Below, one piece after another: positions 1 to 7,891 of a DNA stretch of 64,000 nt. The stretch is from NCBI GenBank assembly GCA_031263015.1, contig JAISGN010000004.1, positions 18,704 through 82,703 of the forward strand. The letters are read 5' to 3'. Made by a program: the position numbers and the translations under genes. Numbering within the stretch: position 1 is the stretch's first letter; each line of letters starts with the position of its first letter. The notes beneath the pieces are model-generated. The model did not search any database, was not told the origin of the DNA, and saw nothing but the letters and a program-made list of their open reading frames with translations. Source of the DNA: Bacteroidales bacterium. Lineage in GTDB: Bacteria > Bacteroidota > Bacteroidia > Bacteroidales > P3.

Positions 1-517
1 AATCAAATCCAACACCGGCATTTACGGGATACTGCACAACAGTTATCTTATCGCCGAAGAAATCCTTCAATTCCTTTATCTGCTCATCAAAATTCGCTTT
101 TTCGGTATCAAGTTGGTTCATCACAAAAAGAAGAGGCGTTTGAATGCTATCAGAATAACGAAATGCCAATTCGGTGCCTACTTCAACTCCTATTTGAGAA
201 TTGATGACAACAATTGCTGCTTCCGTAACATGAAATGCGGCAACCATTTCTCCTTGAAAGTCCGCAAAACCGGGAACGTCTATTATATTTACCTTATCAT
301 TGTTATACTCAACATACATTACGCTTGAAACAACGGAATGCTTGCGTTCCAACTCAATATCTCTGTAATCGGAGATAGTATTCTTGTCATCAACAGAACC
401 TTTTCTCGTTATCACTCCTCCTTCCAAAGCAAAGGCTTCCGCCAAAGTTGTTTTCCCTGATTTAGCACCGCCTACCAGTGCAATATTTTTTATTTCCGAA
501 GTGTTATATACTTTCAT
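1..517 (-). CDS. EF-G-like translational GTPase, 5' part only
   Basis: The gene begins at an ATG at 517 and runs off the left edge, so only about 172 N-terminal residues are present. The GTPase domain is clear: P-loop GGAKSGKTT (residues 16-24), a G3-type motif DVPGF (80-84) and a G4-type motif NQLD (134-137). The switch I region reads ELERKHSV instead of the ERERGITI of canonical EF-G, and G3 lacks the DTPGH histidine. This matches the EF-G-like paralogues common in Bacteroidota rather than the main translocase. Function of such paralogues is not well established. A TAnnTTTG promoter lies about 45 bases upstream. Confidence 0.85.
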   Translation of the reverse strand, partial: MKVYNTSEIKNIALVGGAKSGKTTLAEAFALEGGVITRKGSVDDKNTISDYRDIELERKHSVVSSVMYVEYNNDKVNIIDVPGFADFQGEMVAAFHVTEAAIVVINSQIGVEVGTELAFRYSDSIQTPLLFVMNQLDTEKANFDEQIKELKDFFGDKITVVQYPVNAGVGFD

Positions 518-560
518 TATGTTTATGTATTATGTTTAACAAATAATTAAATTAGAGGTC

Positions 561-569
561 GCAAAGATA
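561..569 (-). promoter_or_regulatory. Bacteroidota-type -7 promoter element for the EF-G-like gene
   Basis: On the minus strand this reads TATCTTTGC, matching the TAnnTTTG consensus of the primary sigma factor in Bacteroidota. It lies 44 bases upstream of the ATG at 517. No clear -33 element was identified. Confidence 0.5.
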
Positions 570-671
570 AACAATCAATCCGAATTAACAAGCATAATCA
601 TCAAAAAAATTTAATCAATATTACTTTCTTCGTTTGTGCGTATCCCAATAGCGTTACTTCGTTTCATTTTC

Positions 672-709
672 ACCAAAGGCTGTTTCATTTTTCTAAAACA
701 GCCTTTGGT
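672..709. repeat. AAAGGCTGTTT inverted pair on a 21-bp lattice
   Basis: ACCAAAGGCTGTTT (672-685) and its exact reverse complement (696-709) flank a 10-base loop, giving a perfect 14-bp hairpin. The 11-bp cores start at 675 and 696, exactly 21 apart. The same core recurs at 28.2, 49.3 and 59.8 kb with the same pitch. The rest of the 347-base gap 518-864 shows no gene, only this repeat, the promoter at 561-569 and the duplicated promoter segment at 763-804. Confidence 0.8.
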
Positions 710-762
710 AACGGCTAAATAAAGTATTGTTAATCTGATATGAAGAAAAAACTCATTTTCTG

Positions 763-804
763 CAACATCATACAAAGTTATTGGAAATATTATTGTATTT
801 TTGC
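763..804 (+). repeat. Duplicated promoter segment, copy 1
   Basis: A 42-bp stretch identical to 1961-2002. Weaker similarity extends on both sides, to roughly 750 and 826. It contains a -7 element TATTTTTG at 796-803, so this copy is probably the promoter of the lipoprotein gene at 865. The second copy drives the NifU-type gene at 2030. Confidence 0.85.
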
Positions 805-864
805 TTATTAAAATTTCAATCCTTATTTAGAATTTATAAAAAATGGCTTTTAAATAAAAAATAT

Positions 865-1839
865 ATGAAAAAGAAACTGTTTGCATCTCTTATCTTATTG
901 CTCTCATTAACCAGCTGTTTTAATACAAAGAAAATGTGGGATAGATATGATAGTAATCTGAATTATTCAAGAGTTAGTGAGAATGATTTCGATGTTTCTT
1001 CCTATCAACCATTTGTTAAGGGAAATAAAGTTGCGGTGCTTGACTCGGCTTCAACTTTATTACTAAAAAAAGACTTACCTGTTTTGGATGGAGCAACTGC
1101 GTTATACCCGTTGTATTCCGCTTTTGCACAAGCCGTATATCCGTCAAACGGCAACAAGAAAGTAAGATACAGTAACACAATGAATGCATACAAAGCACTT
1201 ATTGACAAGAAAGTTGATATTATTTTTGTTGCTTCGCCATCAGCAGAACAATTAGAAATGGCTAAAAATGCTGGAGTTGAATTACGACTATTACCCATCG
1301 CAAGAGAAGCGTTTGTATTTTTTGTAAATAGTAATAATATTGTAGATAATTTTTCCATTGAACAATTACAGGATATTTATTCGGGTAAAATAACAAATTG
1401 GAATGAAGTTGGAGGAAAAAATGATTCTATTATTCCTTTTCAACGAAATATTGGGAGTGGAAGCCAAACGGCTTTCCTTGATTTTATGCAGGCAAAACCA
1501 ATCATTACACCTAAAAAAGATGAATTAATTTTTGGAATGGGTATGATGATTTCACGAGTTGCCGATTACATAAATTATCCTAATGCTATTGGTTTTTCAT
1601 TTCGTTATTTTGTAAATGAAATGGTTGGAAACAGACAAATTAAATTACTTAAAATAAATCAGTTTCCTCCTGATTTTATGTCAATAGAAAATAAAAAATA
1701 TCCTTTACTGTATGATGTTTATGCAATAACTCTTTTTGACAATAAAAAGCCAAATGTTGAAAAATTACTAAATTGGATTTTATCTGAACAAGGACGAGAG
1801 TTAATTCAAAAAACAGGTTACTGTCCAATAACAAGATAA
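865..1839 (+). CDS. PstS-superfamily substrate-binding lipoprotein
   Basis: The start at 865 is chosen over an upstream in-frame ATG at 781, because 781 lies inside the promoter repeat and 865 gives a clean lipoprotein signal: MKKKLFASLILLLSLTSC with the acylated Cys at residue 18. The mature part has a PBP-like phosphate-binding fold: DGATALYPLYSAFA near the N-terminus, a region reading VDIIFVASPS, IYSGKITNWNEVGG, and GSGSQTAF. These match PstS-type oxyanion-binding proteins. No pstCAB transport genes follow, so a stand-alone anion sensor or scavenger role is possible. The gene sits between two copies of a 42-bp promoter repeat, which suggests that it was inserted here. Confidence 0.8.
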   Translation: MKKKLFASLILLLSLTSCFNTKKMWDRYDSNLNYSRVSENDFDVSSYQPFVKGNKVAVLDSASTLLLKKDLPVLDGATALYPLYSAFAQAVYPSNGNKKVRYSNTMNAYKALIDKKVDIIFVASPSAEQLEMAKNAGVELRLLPIAREAFVFFVNSNNIVDNFSIEQLQDIYSGKITNWNEVGGKNDSIIPFQRNIGSGSQTAFLDFMQAKPIITPKKDELIFGMGMMISRVADYINYPNAIGFSFRYFVNEMVGNRQIKLLKINQFPPDFMSIENKKYPLLYDVYAITLFDNKKPNVEKLLNWILSEQGRELIQKTGYCPITR

Positions 1840-1844
1840 ATATT

Positions 1845-1946
1845 ATGCCCAACTCTATCTTCCAAAATATGCTTGTCCGCTACCCAATCGCCACCAAATG
1901 CTATTTGAATAACGATACGCACGAAGTGGTCATTACCCACAAGTAG
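1845..1946 (+). pseudogene. Possible N-terminal remnant of an AbiEii-type nucleotidyltransferase toxin
   Basis: A 33-codon reading frame begins five bases after the lipoprotein stop. It contains IFQNMLVRYPIATK followed by NDTHEVV. This resembles the start of AbiEii/AbiGii nucleotidyltransferase proteins (DUF1814), which typically open with a similar MLxRYxIxTK...NAxHEVMQ segment. It stops just where the duplicated promoter segment begins, so the remaining domain is missing. The match rests on recalled family consensus over about 30 residues and could be chance. Confidence 0.35.
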
Positions 1947-1960
1947 AAACTCATTTATCT

Positions 1961-2002
1961 CAACATCATACAAAGTTATTGGAAATATTATTGTATTTTT
2001 GC
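1961..2002 (+). repeat. Duplicated promoter segment, copy 2
   Basis: Identical over 42 bp to 763-804. The -7 element TATTTTTG lies at 1994-2001, 29 bases before the NifU-type start at 2030, so this is probably its promoter. The spacing between copies is 1198 bp and encloses the lipoprotein gene and the toxin-like fragment. Confidence 0.85.
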
Positions 2003-2029
2003 ACACTAAAATTTTAATACATTAGGATT

Positions 2030-2275
2030 ATGACACAGGAAGAAAAGATGCAACTTGAAGAAAAAGTCAAAAAAATCATTGAACAGTTAAGAGAATATCT
2101 GCAAGCTGACGGAGGAGACATTCGTTTTGTGGAATTGACTGACGGAAAGATTGTTTATGTTGAGTTACAGGGGCATTGCGGCTCTTGTCCTCACGTTATG
2201 ATAACATTAAAGCAAGGTGTGGAAGCGGCAATCAAAGAAGAATTACCGGAAATCGTAGCAGTAGAACGCATTTAG
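2030..2275 (+). CDS. NifU C-terminal-domain Fe-S scaffold protein
   Basis: An 81-residue single-domain protein with LQADGGDIRFVEL near residues 24-36 and the cluster-binding pair C50-G-S-C53 followed by PHVMITLKQGVE. This is the Nfu-type scaffold that holds a 4Fe-4S cluster between subunits and passes it to apoproteins in the cytoplasm. Length fits a stand-alone Nfu domain. The cobalamin adenosyltransferase gene follows 12 bases later, so the two are probably co-transcribed. Confidence 0.9.
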   Translation: MTQEEKMQLEEKVKKIIEQLREYLQADGGDIRFVELTDGKIVYVELQGHCGSCPHVMITLKQGVEAAIKEELPEIVAVERI

Positions 2276-2287
2276 TATATATCCGCA

Positions 2288-2833
2288 ATGATTTACACGC
2301 GAAAAGGCGATGACGGAAGCACTTCACTTGTTGGAGGTGAGCGAGTGCGCAAAGATAATTTGAGAGTAGAGGTTTATGGGCAGATAGATGAACTGAATTC
2401 GTACATAGGATTAATAGCATGTTTAATTAAAAATGCTGAATATAAAGCTCAATTGATAAGAATTCAGAATCTGTTGTTCAATGCGGAAAGTTTGGTAGCA
2501 TGTGAGGACGCTTCAATCGCTCAAAATATGCCAAAGATTAAACCGGAACATATTCGGGAATTGGAAAATGCTATTGACGAAATGACAAAAGACGTTCCGC
2601 CTCTTACAAAGTTCATATTGCCAGGAGGAACAGAGGTTGCCGCTCACATAAATGTAGGACGAACAATTTGCAGAAGGGTTGAACGTTTGGCTGTTAAGTT
2701 CGCAGCACAAGAAACGGTAGATACAAATGTATTGAAGTTCATAAACAGACTTTCGGACTACCTTTTTGCACTTTCACGCAAAGAACTTTTTGATTGCGGA
2801 GTAGAAGAAACGTATTGGAATAAGGATATTTAG
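2288..2833 (+). CDS. PduO-type cob(I)alamin adenosyltransferase
   Basis: A 181-residue protein with the N-terminal ATP-binding motif TRKGDDGSTSLVGGERVRKD (residues 4-23), EVYGQIDELNSYIG, and the C-terminal KFILPGGTEVAAH...CRRVERLAV signature of PduO-type enzymes. It transfers the 5'-deoxyadenosyl group of ATP to reduced cobalamin. Members usually act as trimers. Full length. No cobalamin riboswitch was seen upstream; the gene appears to be read from the nifU-type promoter. Confidence 0.92.
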   Translation: MIYTRKGDDGSTSLVGGERVRKDNLRVEVYGQIDELNSYIGLIACLIKNAEYKAQLIRIQNLLFNAESLVACEDASIAQNMPKIKPEHIRELENAIDEMTKDVPPLTKFILPGGTEVAAHINVGRTICRRVERLAVKFAAQETVDTNVLKFINRLSDYLFALSRKELFDCGVEETYWNKDI

Positions 2834-2885
2834 CAAGAGAGTAAATAATTTTTTCCTTCATAAGGCATATTATAAATATTTATAT

Positions 2886-2893
2886 TACTTTTG
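2886..2893 (+). promoter_or_regulatory. -7 promoter element for the DUF2795 gene
   Basis: TACTTTTG, followed by C, a perfect TAnnTTTG match 37 bases before the ATG at 2931. Confidence 0.5.
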
Positions 2894-2930
2894 CAAACCA
2901 TTTTTAACAATAAAAATAAGTATTTTAATT

Positions 2931-3152
2931 ATGTATTGGACATTAGAATTAGCCTCAAAGTTAGAAGATGCACCATGGCCTGCGACAAAAGAAGAATTGA
3001 TTGATTATGCTATTCGTTCGGGGGCGCCGTCTGAGGTAATAGAAAACCTGAGAGAAATAGAAGATGAAGGAGATACTTATGATTCTATTGAAGATATATG
3101 GATAGATTATCCAACTAAGGAAGATTTCTTTTTTCATGAAGATGAGTATTAG
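2931..3152 (+). CDS. DUF2795 family small acidic protein
   Basis: A 73-residue, strongly acidic protein with APWPATKEELIDYAIRSGAP followed by VIENLREIEDEGDTYDSIED, typical of DUF2795 proteins that are nearly universal in Bacteroidota. No enzymatic motif is visible and the role is unknown. It is a monocistronic gene with its own -7 element and a strong hairpin terminator just downstream. Confidence 0.8.
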   Translation: MYWTLELASKLEDAPWPATKEELIDYAIRSGAPSEVIENLREIEDEGDTYDSIEDIWIDYPTKEDFFFHEDEY

Positions 3153-3184
3153 CAGAAACAGCATCTGCAAAAAGTAGAACAAAT

Positions 3185-3216
3185 AAAAAGCGTTTCATAT
3201 CAATGAAACGCTTTTT
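3185..3216. terminator. Bidirectional intrinsic terminator
   Basis: A 14-bp perfect stem (3185-3198 with 3203-3216) around a 4-base loop ATCA. The stem core is GCGTTTCAT and it begins with A5 and ends with T5, so it can serve both convergent genes, the DUF2795 gene and the FKBP gene. Confidence 0.9.
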
Positions 3217-3252
3217 ATTTGTTGATATAAATATTATAGAACTATGCTTTGT

Positions 3253-4002
3253 TTATTTAATGACTTCTAATAATTCAACCTCAAAGCAAAGTAATGAACC
3301 GGCAGGTATCTGCGGAGAGTCATTATCGCCATACGCCAAATCGGGTTTAATCCAAAACATATAAGTTGAGCCTTCGGTCATTTTGGTTAAGCCTTCCGAA
3401 AATCCGGGAATAAAATTACTAACGCCCATAGGTCCGGGTTTTTCGTTACTTTCAAATGTTGATTCAACGACCTTACCATCTAAGGTTTTCAAACGATAGT
3501 TTATTCTCACTCTTTCGCCCATTGCCGGATGCACATTATTCTTTCCCTGTTTTATCATCTTATATTGCAATCCGCTTTCTGTAGTTACAACTCCATCCTT
3601 AGTCTTATTTTCCGCTAAAAACTTCTCTGCTTTTTCTCTATTTGGCTTTGCTATTTTTTGGGCAGACTCTTGTTGTTGTTTTTGGAACTCCTGCTGAAAT
3701 TTATTCATAGTTGCCTGCATTTGTTCTTTTGTCAATAAACTTGTGGTGTCTCCTAAAAGCGATTGATAAAAGGCTTTGGCAAGAAGTTCTTTATTAAACT
3801 TCAGGTTGTCTTGCGAAATAGACGCCGCCATCTGGCTTCCTTGCGAATAACCAATAATGTATGATATGGAATCGTTTAATGTCTTCAATTCTTTCATATC
3901 TACTCGTTCGGCTTTTTTGTATGACGAGTTTTGAGAACAACCTGTGGTCATAACGCCAAGCGTTCCCAATAATACTGCTAATGATAATAAGATTTTTTTC
4001 AT
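3253..4002 (-). CDS. FKBP-type peptidyl-prolyl isomerase, lipoprotein
   Basis: 249 residues. A signal peptide ends in a lipobox with Cys22 (VMTTGC). Residues 30-135 form the helical FKBP-N dimerisation region (SYIIGYSQGSQMA, Gln-rich coiled segment). Residues 140-249 are the FKBP catalytic domain with GERVRINYRLKTLDGKVVES, FIPGFSEGL and YGDNDSPQIPAGSLL. It resembles FkpA/Mip-like outer-membrane foldases. Expected location: periplasmic face of a membrane. The -7 element TATTTTTG lies 35 bases upstream. Confidence 0.92.
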   Translation of the reverse strand: MKKILLSLAVLLGTLGVMTTGCSQNSSYKKAERVDMKELKTLNDSISYIIGYSQGSQMAASISQDNLKFNKELLAKAFYQSLLGDTTSLLTKEQMQATMNKFQQEFQKQQQESAQKIAKPNREKAEKFLAENKTKDGVVTTESGLQYKMIKQGKNNVHPAMGERVRINYRLKTLDGKVVESTFESNEKPGPMGVSNFIPGFSEGLTKMTEGSTYMFWIKPDLAYGDNDSPQIPAGSLLCFEVELLEVIK

Positions 4003-4036
4003 CTTTTACAATTTTTATTTCTTTATGTTTAGGATG

Positions 4037-4044
4037 CAAAAATA
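4037..4044 (-). promoter_or_regulatory. -7 promoter element for the FKBP gene
   Basis: Minus-strand TATTTTTG followed by C, 35 bases before the ATG at 4002. Confidence 0.5.
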
Positions 4045-4139
4045 CAACTATTTTCCATAATAACCCGCAAAAGCCTAAACTTGCTCTATAAGCATTAAGC
4101 AAAGTTGCACTTTAAGTCTATAAAAGAGAAATTTTGTTT

Positions 4140-4562
4140 TTATAAATCGTGGAATAATTGTAATGCTTCTTCCTCTGCCTTCCGCATCGCAACGGATTGT
4201 TTCACAGATTTGTCTTTCAAGCCGCACAGATGAAGAATACCATGAATTATTACTCTTTTTAGTTCTTCCTCAAACGGGACTTGAAACTTTTGTGCATTAT
4301 CCTTAACCCTCTCTACGGAAATAATAATGTCTCCGTTTATCGTTTGGTTTTCGGTATAATCAAAGGTTATTATGTCCGTATAAAAATCATGATTGAGAAA
4401 CTTGCGATTAACATCAAGCAAATACTCGTCATCACAAAATACATAAGCAATGGAACCGATTGTTTTTCCGTAATGAGCGGCGATGGTCTTAATCAGGTTT
4501 TTTATAAGACTCTGCTTAAAAGGTAATTTGAAATCGGTATTGCTTGAAAAGACGACAGCCAT
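4140..4562 (-). CDS. ybeY: YbeY endoribonuclease / rRNA maturation factor
   Basis: 140 residues, the usual length. It contains VFCDDEYLLDVNRKFLNHDFYTDIITF and the metal-binding signature HGILHLCGLKDKS. The third ligand position of the classical HGxxHxxGYDH motif is KDK here, a variation common in Bacteroidota members of the family. YbeY acts in 16S rRNA 3' processing and ribosome quality control. It lies 29 bases downstream of the ATPase-fold gene and is probably co-transcribed with it. Confidence 0.92.
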   Translation of the reverse strand: MAVVFSSNTDFKLPFKQSLIKNLIKTIAAHYGKTIGSIAYVFCDDEYLLDVNRKFLNHDFYTDIITFDYTENQTINGDIIISVERVKDNAQKFQVPFEEELKRVIIHGILHLCGLKDKSVKQSVAMRKAEEEALQLFHDL

Positions 4563-4591
4563 TTATAAAGAAATGTGATTGGGTTATAAGA

Positions 4592-5020
4592 CTATTTTGC
4601 AACGGGATTATGAATGAAATATTCTTTGAACTTGCTTTGGCGGTTTTGCAACACCGAATGTTCAATACCTGTAACATAAAATATCATTTCAATCATCTTG
4701 CCTTCCTCACTGATGCTGACTTCATCGGCAAGGCTTTTTATAATGTCGGACAGGAAACCCTCAGCATTTAAATCCGAAAACACATCTGTTCGGCTGCGAA
4801 GACAGAAACTCATTCCTCCCACACATTGGTCAAAGGAAAACTCCAGACGGTCTTCATCCTCTTGTGTCAATATCGCTAAATCAACAGCCTGAGAAACTGC
4901 CGTAGATATAATCCCGAAATAATTCCCAAGATTATATTTATCGCAAACATCCTCTATCATCCTTTGTATAAGATAGACATTGGCTTTGGTTACTTTTATC
5001 TTATTTATAATATCTTTCAT
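4592..5020 (-). CDS. ATP-binding protein of the histidine-kinase/anti-sigma (RsbW-like) fold
   Basis: 142 residues. The middle carries a HATPase-like pattern (AVSQAVDLAILTQEDEDRLE, GMSFCLRSRTDVFSD, FLSDIIKSLADEVSI), similar to the small stand-alone ATPases annotated in Bacteroidota as anti-sigma regulatory factors. The classical N-box asparagine is not obvious, so kinase activity is uncertain. First gene of a two-gene unit with ybeY, with its own -7 element at 5052-5059. Confidence 0.6.
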   Translation of the reverse strand: MKDIINKIKVTKANVYLIQRMIEDVCDKYNLGNYFGIISTAVSQAVDLAILTQEDEDRLEFSFDQCVGGMSFCLRSRTDVFSDLNAEGFLSDIIKSLADEVSISEEGKMIEMIFYVTGIEHSVLQNRQSKFKEYFIHNPVAK

Positions 5021-5051
5021 ATTTGAGAAGTTATTTATAGTAAAAACACTG

Positions 5052-5059
5052 CAAAGATA
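5052..5059 (-). promoter_or_regulatory. -7 promoter element for the ATPase-ybeY unit
   Basis: Minus-strand TATCTTTG followed by C, 32 bases before the ATG at 5020. Confidence 0.5.
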
Positions 5060-5072
5060 ATATTTTGTACTC

Positions 5073-5912
5073 TCATATCACATCAAAATCTATTAATTGA
5101 TAAAAAATATCTTCTTTTTTGATTCTCGGCAATGCGTTTTGCAAATCGCGAAAGACCAGATTAAATGGCGAATGCTTTACGAACTTCGGTAACGAAAAAT
5201 ACATTCCGTTTTTCAGATTCGCACCCAAACCCACATAAAGATTTACTCTTGAGGTGTATTTTTTATTATCATCATTAGCCCAACACTTAAAATCCTCATC
5301 GCCGGACGGAATGCATGAGAGGGTTTTTGCAAATCCTGCAAGCGGAGAAGAAATTATACCTTTTTTCACACAATATTTGTTTTGCGGATTGTCAAGCCTC
5401 CACTTTAAGGTCGGCACATCGTATTGCTGATAACATTCGAAGTTTTTCATTCCGCCATAGATTTTTTCTCCAAAACCCACCTTCACTTCAAGTGGAGCGA
5501 TTAAATAGAAGCCAAGATTCTTCAAATAACTGTTGGTACTTTGAGCATTTGCTGGACCTATTGAAAAGTCAAATCCGATTTTTGTCAAATAATCGTATTG
5601 TATTTGTGCCAGATTATAAAACAATCTCCTGCCTCTGTAATCGGGATGGGTTGCGGTGTTTATCGAAACAACTCCTTTAAGAGACTTGCCGAAAATCATC
5701 ATCCGTACAGGCAGACCTACATAATGAGCCACAACTTTATCCGAATCGTAAGCATTGAAACCTATAGCCTTGCCGTTGGGGTTTTCCAGATATTGCCATT
5801 TAATGTATTCCAATGTGAATTTACTTGTCTTGGGATAAACCTTCTGCAAAAGACGGCATACATCCTGCAAAGATTTTTCATCATATTCCAGTTGTCTTAT
5901 CTCTATGCTCAT
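5073..5912 (-). CDS. GNAT-family N-acetyltransferase
   Basis: About 279 residues from the ATG at 5912 (MSIEIRQLEYDEKSL). An upstream ATG at 6008 would overlap the DUF6261 gene by 55 bases and is not preferred. The acetyl-CoA-binding motif A is seen in HPDYRGRRLFYNLA, preceded by a strand-rich region VVAHYVGLPVRMM. Proteins of this kind often sit in surface-polysaccharide loci, where they may acylate amino sugars, but the acceptor is unknown. It is the last gene of the long minus-strand locus, 41 bases behind the DUF6261 gene. Confidence 0.7.
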   Translation of the reverse strand: MSIEIRQLEYDEKSLQDVCRLLQKVYPKTSKFTLEYIKWQYLENPNGKAIGFNAYDSDKVVAHYVGLPVRMMIFGKSLKGVVSINTATHPDYRGRRLFYNLAQIQYDYLTKIGFDFSIGPANAQSTNSYLKNLGFYLIAPLEVKVGFGEKIYGGMKNFECYQQYDVPTLKWRLDNPQNKYCVKKGIISSPLAGFAKTLSCIPSGDEDFKCWANDDNKKYTSRVNLYVGLGANLKNGMYFSLPKFVKHSPFNLVFRDLQNALPRIKKEDIFYQLIDFDVI

Positions 5913-5953
5913 AGCGTATTGTGTTATAGATTTCAGTTTAAGGTAAAATTTGT

Positions 5954-6619
5954 CTAATGCTTTATTCCCGTCTCCAATTGTTTCAAATCCGCATAAAGGT
6001 CGCTCCAAACCGGTTGATTTTTCATTGCATTTACAAGAATATGAAATTGCGACATATTTTCTTCCAGCAATCTGCGTTTTTGAGAAGCAGTGCCGCCCTG
6101 TCTTAACTGGGAATCTTCATTTATCTGTTGCAGATAATGTTCTTCAAAAACGTTTTGTGCGTTGCGTACTTTTTGATAAAAGTTTTTAATGCCTGTTTCC
6201 TCCAGAATTGTTTGATTGGTTTGAGAATCCATATCGCTGAAAAATTTATTCAAAGCGGCAGTCTGCTCTGAATAAGTTTTTGAGTCTATATTTCCGACCT
6301 GTTTGAAAAACGGCAAAATTTCAGCGGCTTTTTGTCCTTTTGCATCGTCGGCAAAAACCGACATTGAGCGTACAATAGCGTACAAACCTCTAAAATATTT
6401 GTCTCTTATTTTGTCATCCTTCTTTGCTCTTTTACCTAAACCCGAATAAGCAGGTTTGTTGATAAGTATTTCAAATTGCTCATAAGCAGGAGCAATCAAA
6501 GTAAAGACCGGATTGTTTATAATGCTCGCATCGCCTGTTTGATTAACTGTCGTTATTGTCATTTGAGTCAAGGCGGCAAAACTTTCATTGGTTAATCGTG
6601 AAAAATTTATTTTTAACAT
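5954..6619 (-). CDS. DUF6261 family protein, copy 1
   Basis: 221 residues, entirely soluble and mostly helical by appearance. It opens with MLKINFSRLTNESFAAL and closes with a basic helix (TASQKRRLLEENMSQF) and WSDLYADLKQLE. It aligns end to end with the protein at 35109-35774 (shared FxRLTNE start, SGxG, TYxxQTAA, TxxEIGI-like, LRQxGTAxxKR, and QPxWxDLYxDL end). Function is unknown. Its -7 element is at 6666-6673, and a 41-bp repeat array starts only 12 bases beyond that. Confidence 0.8.
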   Translation of the reverse strand: MLKINFSRLTNESFAALTQMTITTVNQTGDASIINNPVFTLIAPAYEQFEILINKPAYSGLGKRAKKDDKIRDKYFRGLYAIVRSMSVFADDAKGQKAAEILPFFKQVGNIDSKTYSEQTAALNKFFSDMDSQTNQTILEETGIKNFYQKVRNAQNVFEEHYLQQINEDSQLRQGGTASQKRRLLEENMSQFHILVNAMKNQPVWSDLYADLKQLETGIKH

Positions 6620-6665
6620 ATCATTTTTCTTTCTTCGGATTAAAAACCTCGTATTTTAACGTTTG

Positions 6666-6673
6666 CAAACATA
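6666..6673 (-). promoter_or_regulatory. -7 promoter element for DUF6261 copy 1
   Basis: Minus-strand TATGTTTG followed by C, 47 bases before the ATG at 6619. The expected -33 region falls inside the first unit of the adjacent 41-bp repeat array, so the array could act as a set of operator or activator sites. Confidence 0.5.
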
Positions 6674-6684
6674 CAAATATTTTA

Positions 6685-6878
6685 CCGAACTTCTGCCGAA
6701 TGTTTGTATATTTACAAAAGGCTTACCGAACCTCTGCCGAACGTTTGTATATTTACAAAAGGATTGCCGAACATCTGCCGAACGTTTGTATCTTTACAAA
6801 AGACTTGCCGAACCTCTGCCGAACGTTTATATATTTACAAAAGGCTTGCCGAACCTCTGCCGAACGTTTGTATATTAA
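6685..6878. repeat. 41-bp tandem repeat array 1 (about 4.7 copies) upstream of DUF6261
   Basis: Units begin with CCGAAC at 6685, 6726, 6767, 6808 and 6849, an exact 41-bp period. Each holds a 16-bp imperfect palindrome TTTGTATATTTACAAA (first at 6703-6718) and a 25-bp remainder with CTGCCGAACG. Point differences between units are few. The whole unit is conserved, so this is not a CRISPR. The array starts 66 bases upstream of the DUF6261 start codon and ends on the stop codon of the glycosyltransferase gene at 6875. Confidence 0.9.
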
Positions 6879-7879
6879 GAAAGAATATCATCCAGAAAGC
6901 CGTCAAGAGAGTACTTATAATAATATTGCTCGGAACGGTTTTCTGCAAAAGGAGAGTCAAGAAAAGCCTTAGAAGGAAAAGTTTTATAAAAATCACATAC
7001 GCAAATGTTATCCGGGCAATAAAAATCATAATTCACAATGTCGTCATTGGTCGTTATCATCTTTCGCCTTGCGGCAAGAGTTTCTATTGTTCGCATGGTC
7101 AAGCCGCTTTGATTTGGACCTTGCGTATCAACTATTATTCGGGATTTCTGCATTATGTCTGTTATTTGCCTTTCGGTAAGCGGCGTGTAGGCAAAATCGC
7201 TCTTGCGGGAGTGTGCAAAATTGCGGTTTGTAAGTTTAGAGAGATAATAAACATAAGGCTTTTGGAGATAGAGGTAAATGAAGGTCGTAAAATTATTCTG
7301 CCTGGCAATTTGCTTTAATGCACATGCTATTTTATATCTGTCGGTATGTGCCGAACCGATAAAGCAAAGGTCGTAATCGTATTTCTGCTGCGGCTTTATG
7401 TCGGCATATTGCGGCAAATAAAAAAGCGGTCTCAGCAGTATTTTGTCCTTATATTTGAGAACATCTTTGCGGTCAAAAGAATAAACCCTGTCAAAGTGAT
7501 TAAAATATATTTGAAGATTGTGTTTCCATGCCATAGAATCCCATATATACAGAATTTTTACAGGACAGGATTGCAGAGTCGTTATTTTTTTTACAAACCA
7601 AACAGGCATCGTTTCAATGTTTATAACCAGAAAAATATCGTAGTGATTGCCTTTTATGGTTTTATAAATGCGTTTATAATATCGGTTTATGCAAGCGGAA
7701 AGAAGGTGTTTGTTAAGCCGCATAATGATTTTGAACAATGTTTTATCACTAAACCGCTCGTTAAAATAATCAACATCGGCTCCACGCTCCGTCAAGCGTT
7801 TTTCTATATGTTTCTCATAGCCGAAAAAGGCGGGTGCGAAAAACAAAATCTTCTTCCCCTCCAAATCTACTCTATGCAT
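6875..7879 (-). CDS. CgeB-like glycosyltransferase (GT-B fold)
   Basis: 334 residues. Motifs include KILFFAPAFFGYEKHIE at the N-terminus, KILYIWDSMAWKH and YDYDLCFIGSAHTDRY in the centre, and NQSGLTMRTIETLAARRKMI in the C-terminal nucleotide-sugar half. This pattern is typical of CgeB/DUF3880-type glycosyltransferases found in capsule loci. Donor and acceptor cannot be read from the sequence. Downstream member of the polysaccharide operon, 12 bases after the SDR gene; its stop codon coincides with the end of repeat array 1. Confidence 0.75.
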   Translation of the reverse strand: MHRVDLEGKKILFFAPAFFGYEKHIEKRLTERGADVDYFNERFSDKTLFKIIMRLNKHLLSACINRYYKRIYKTIKGNHYDIFLVINIETMPVWFVKKITTLQSCPVKILYIWDSMAWKHNLQIYFNHFDRVYSFDRKDVLKYKDKILLRPLFYLPQYADIKPQQKYDYDLCFIGSAHTDRYKIACALKQIARQNNFTTFIYLYLQKPYVYYLSKLTNRNFAHSRKSDFAYTPLTERQITDIMQKSRIIVDTQGPNQSGLTMRTIETLAARRKMITTNDDIVNYDFYCPDNICVCDFYKTFPSKAFLDSPFAENRSEQYYYKYSLDGFLDDILS

Positions 7880-7891
7880 GCAATTATGATG

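Noticed and set aside
6685..6878. CRISPR-like direct repeats (also 21489-21763, 35841-36040, 43665-43886)
   Set aside because: The entire 41-42-bp unit is conserved, with no unique spacers, and no cas genes are present.
6556..7318. Plus-strand frames with repeated NLCRTFVYLQK-type peptides
   Set aside because: The 41-bp array reads similarly in all three frames because the period is not a multiple of three; the frames overlap two minus-strand genes.
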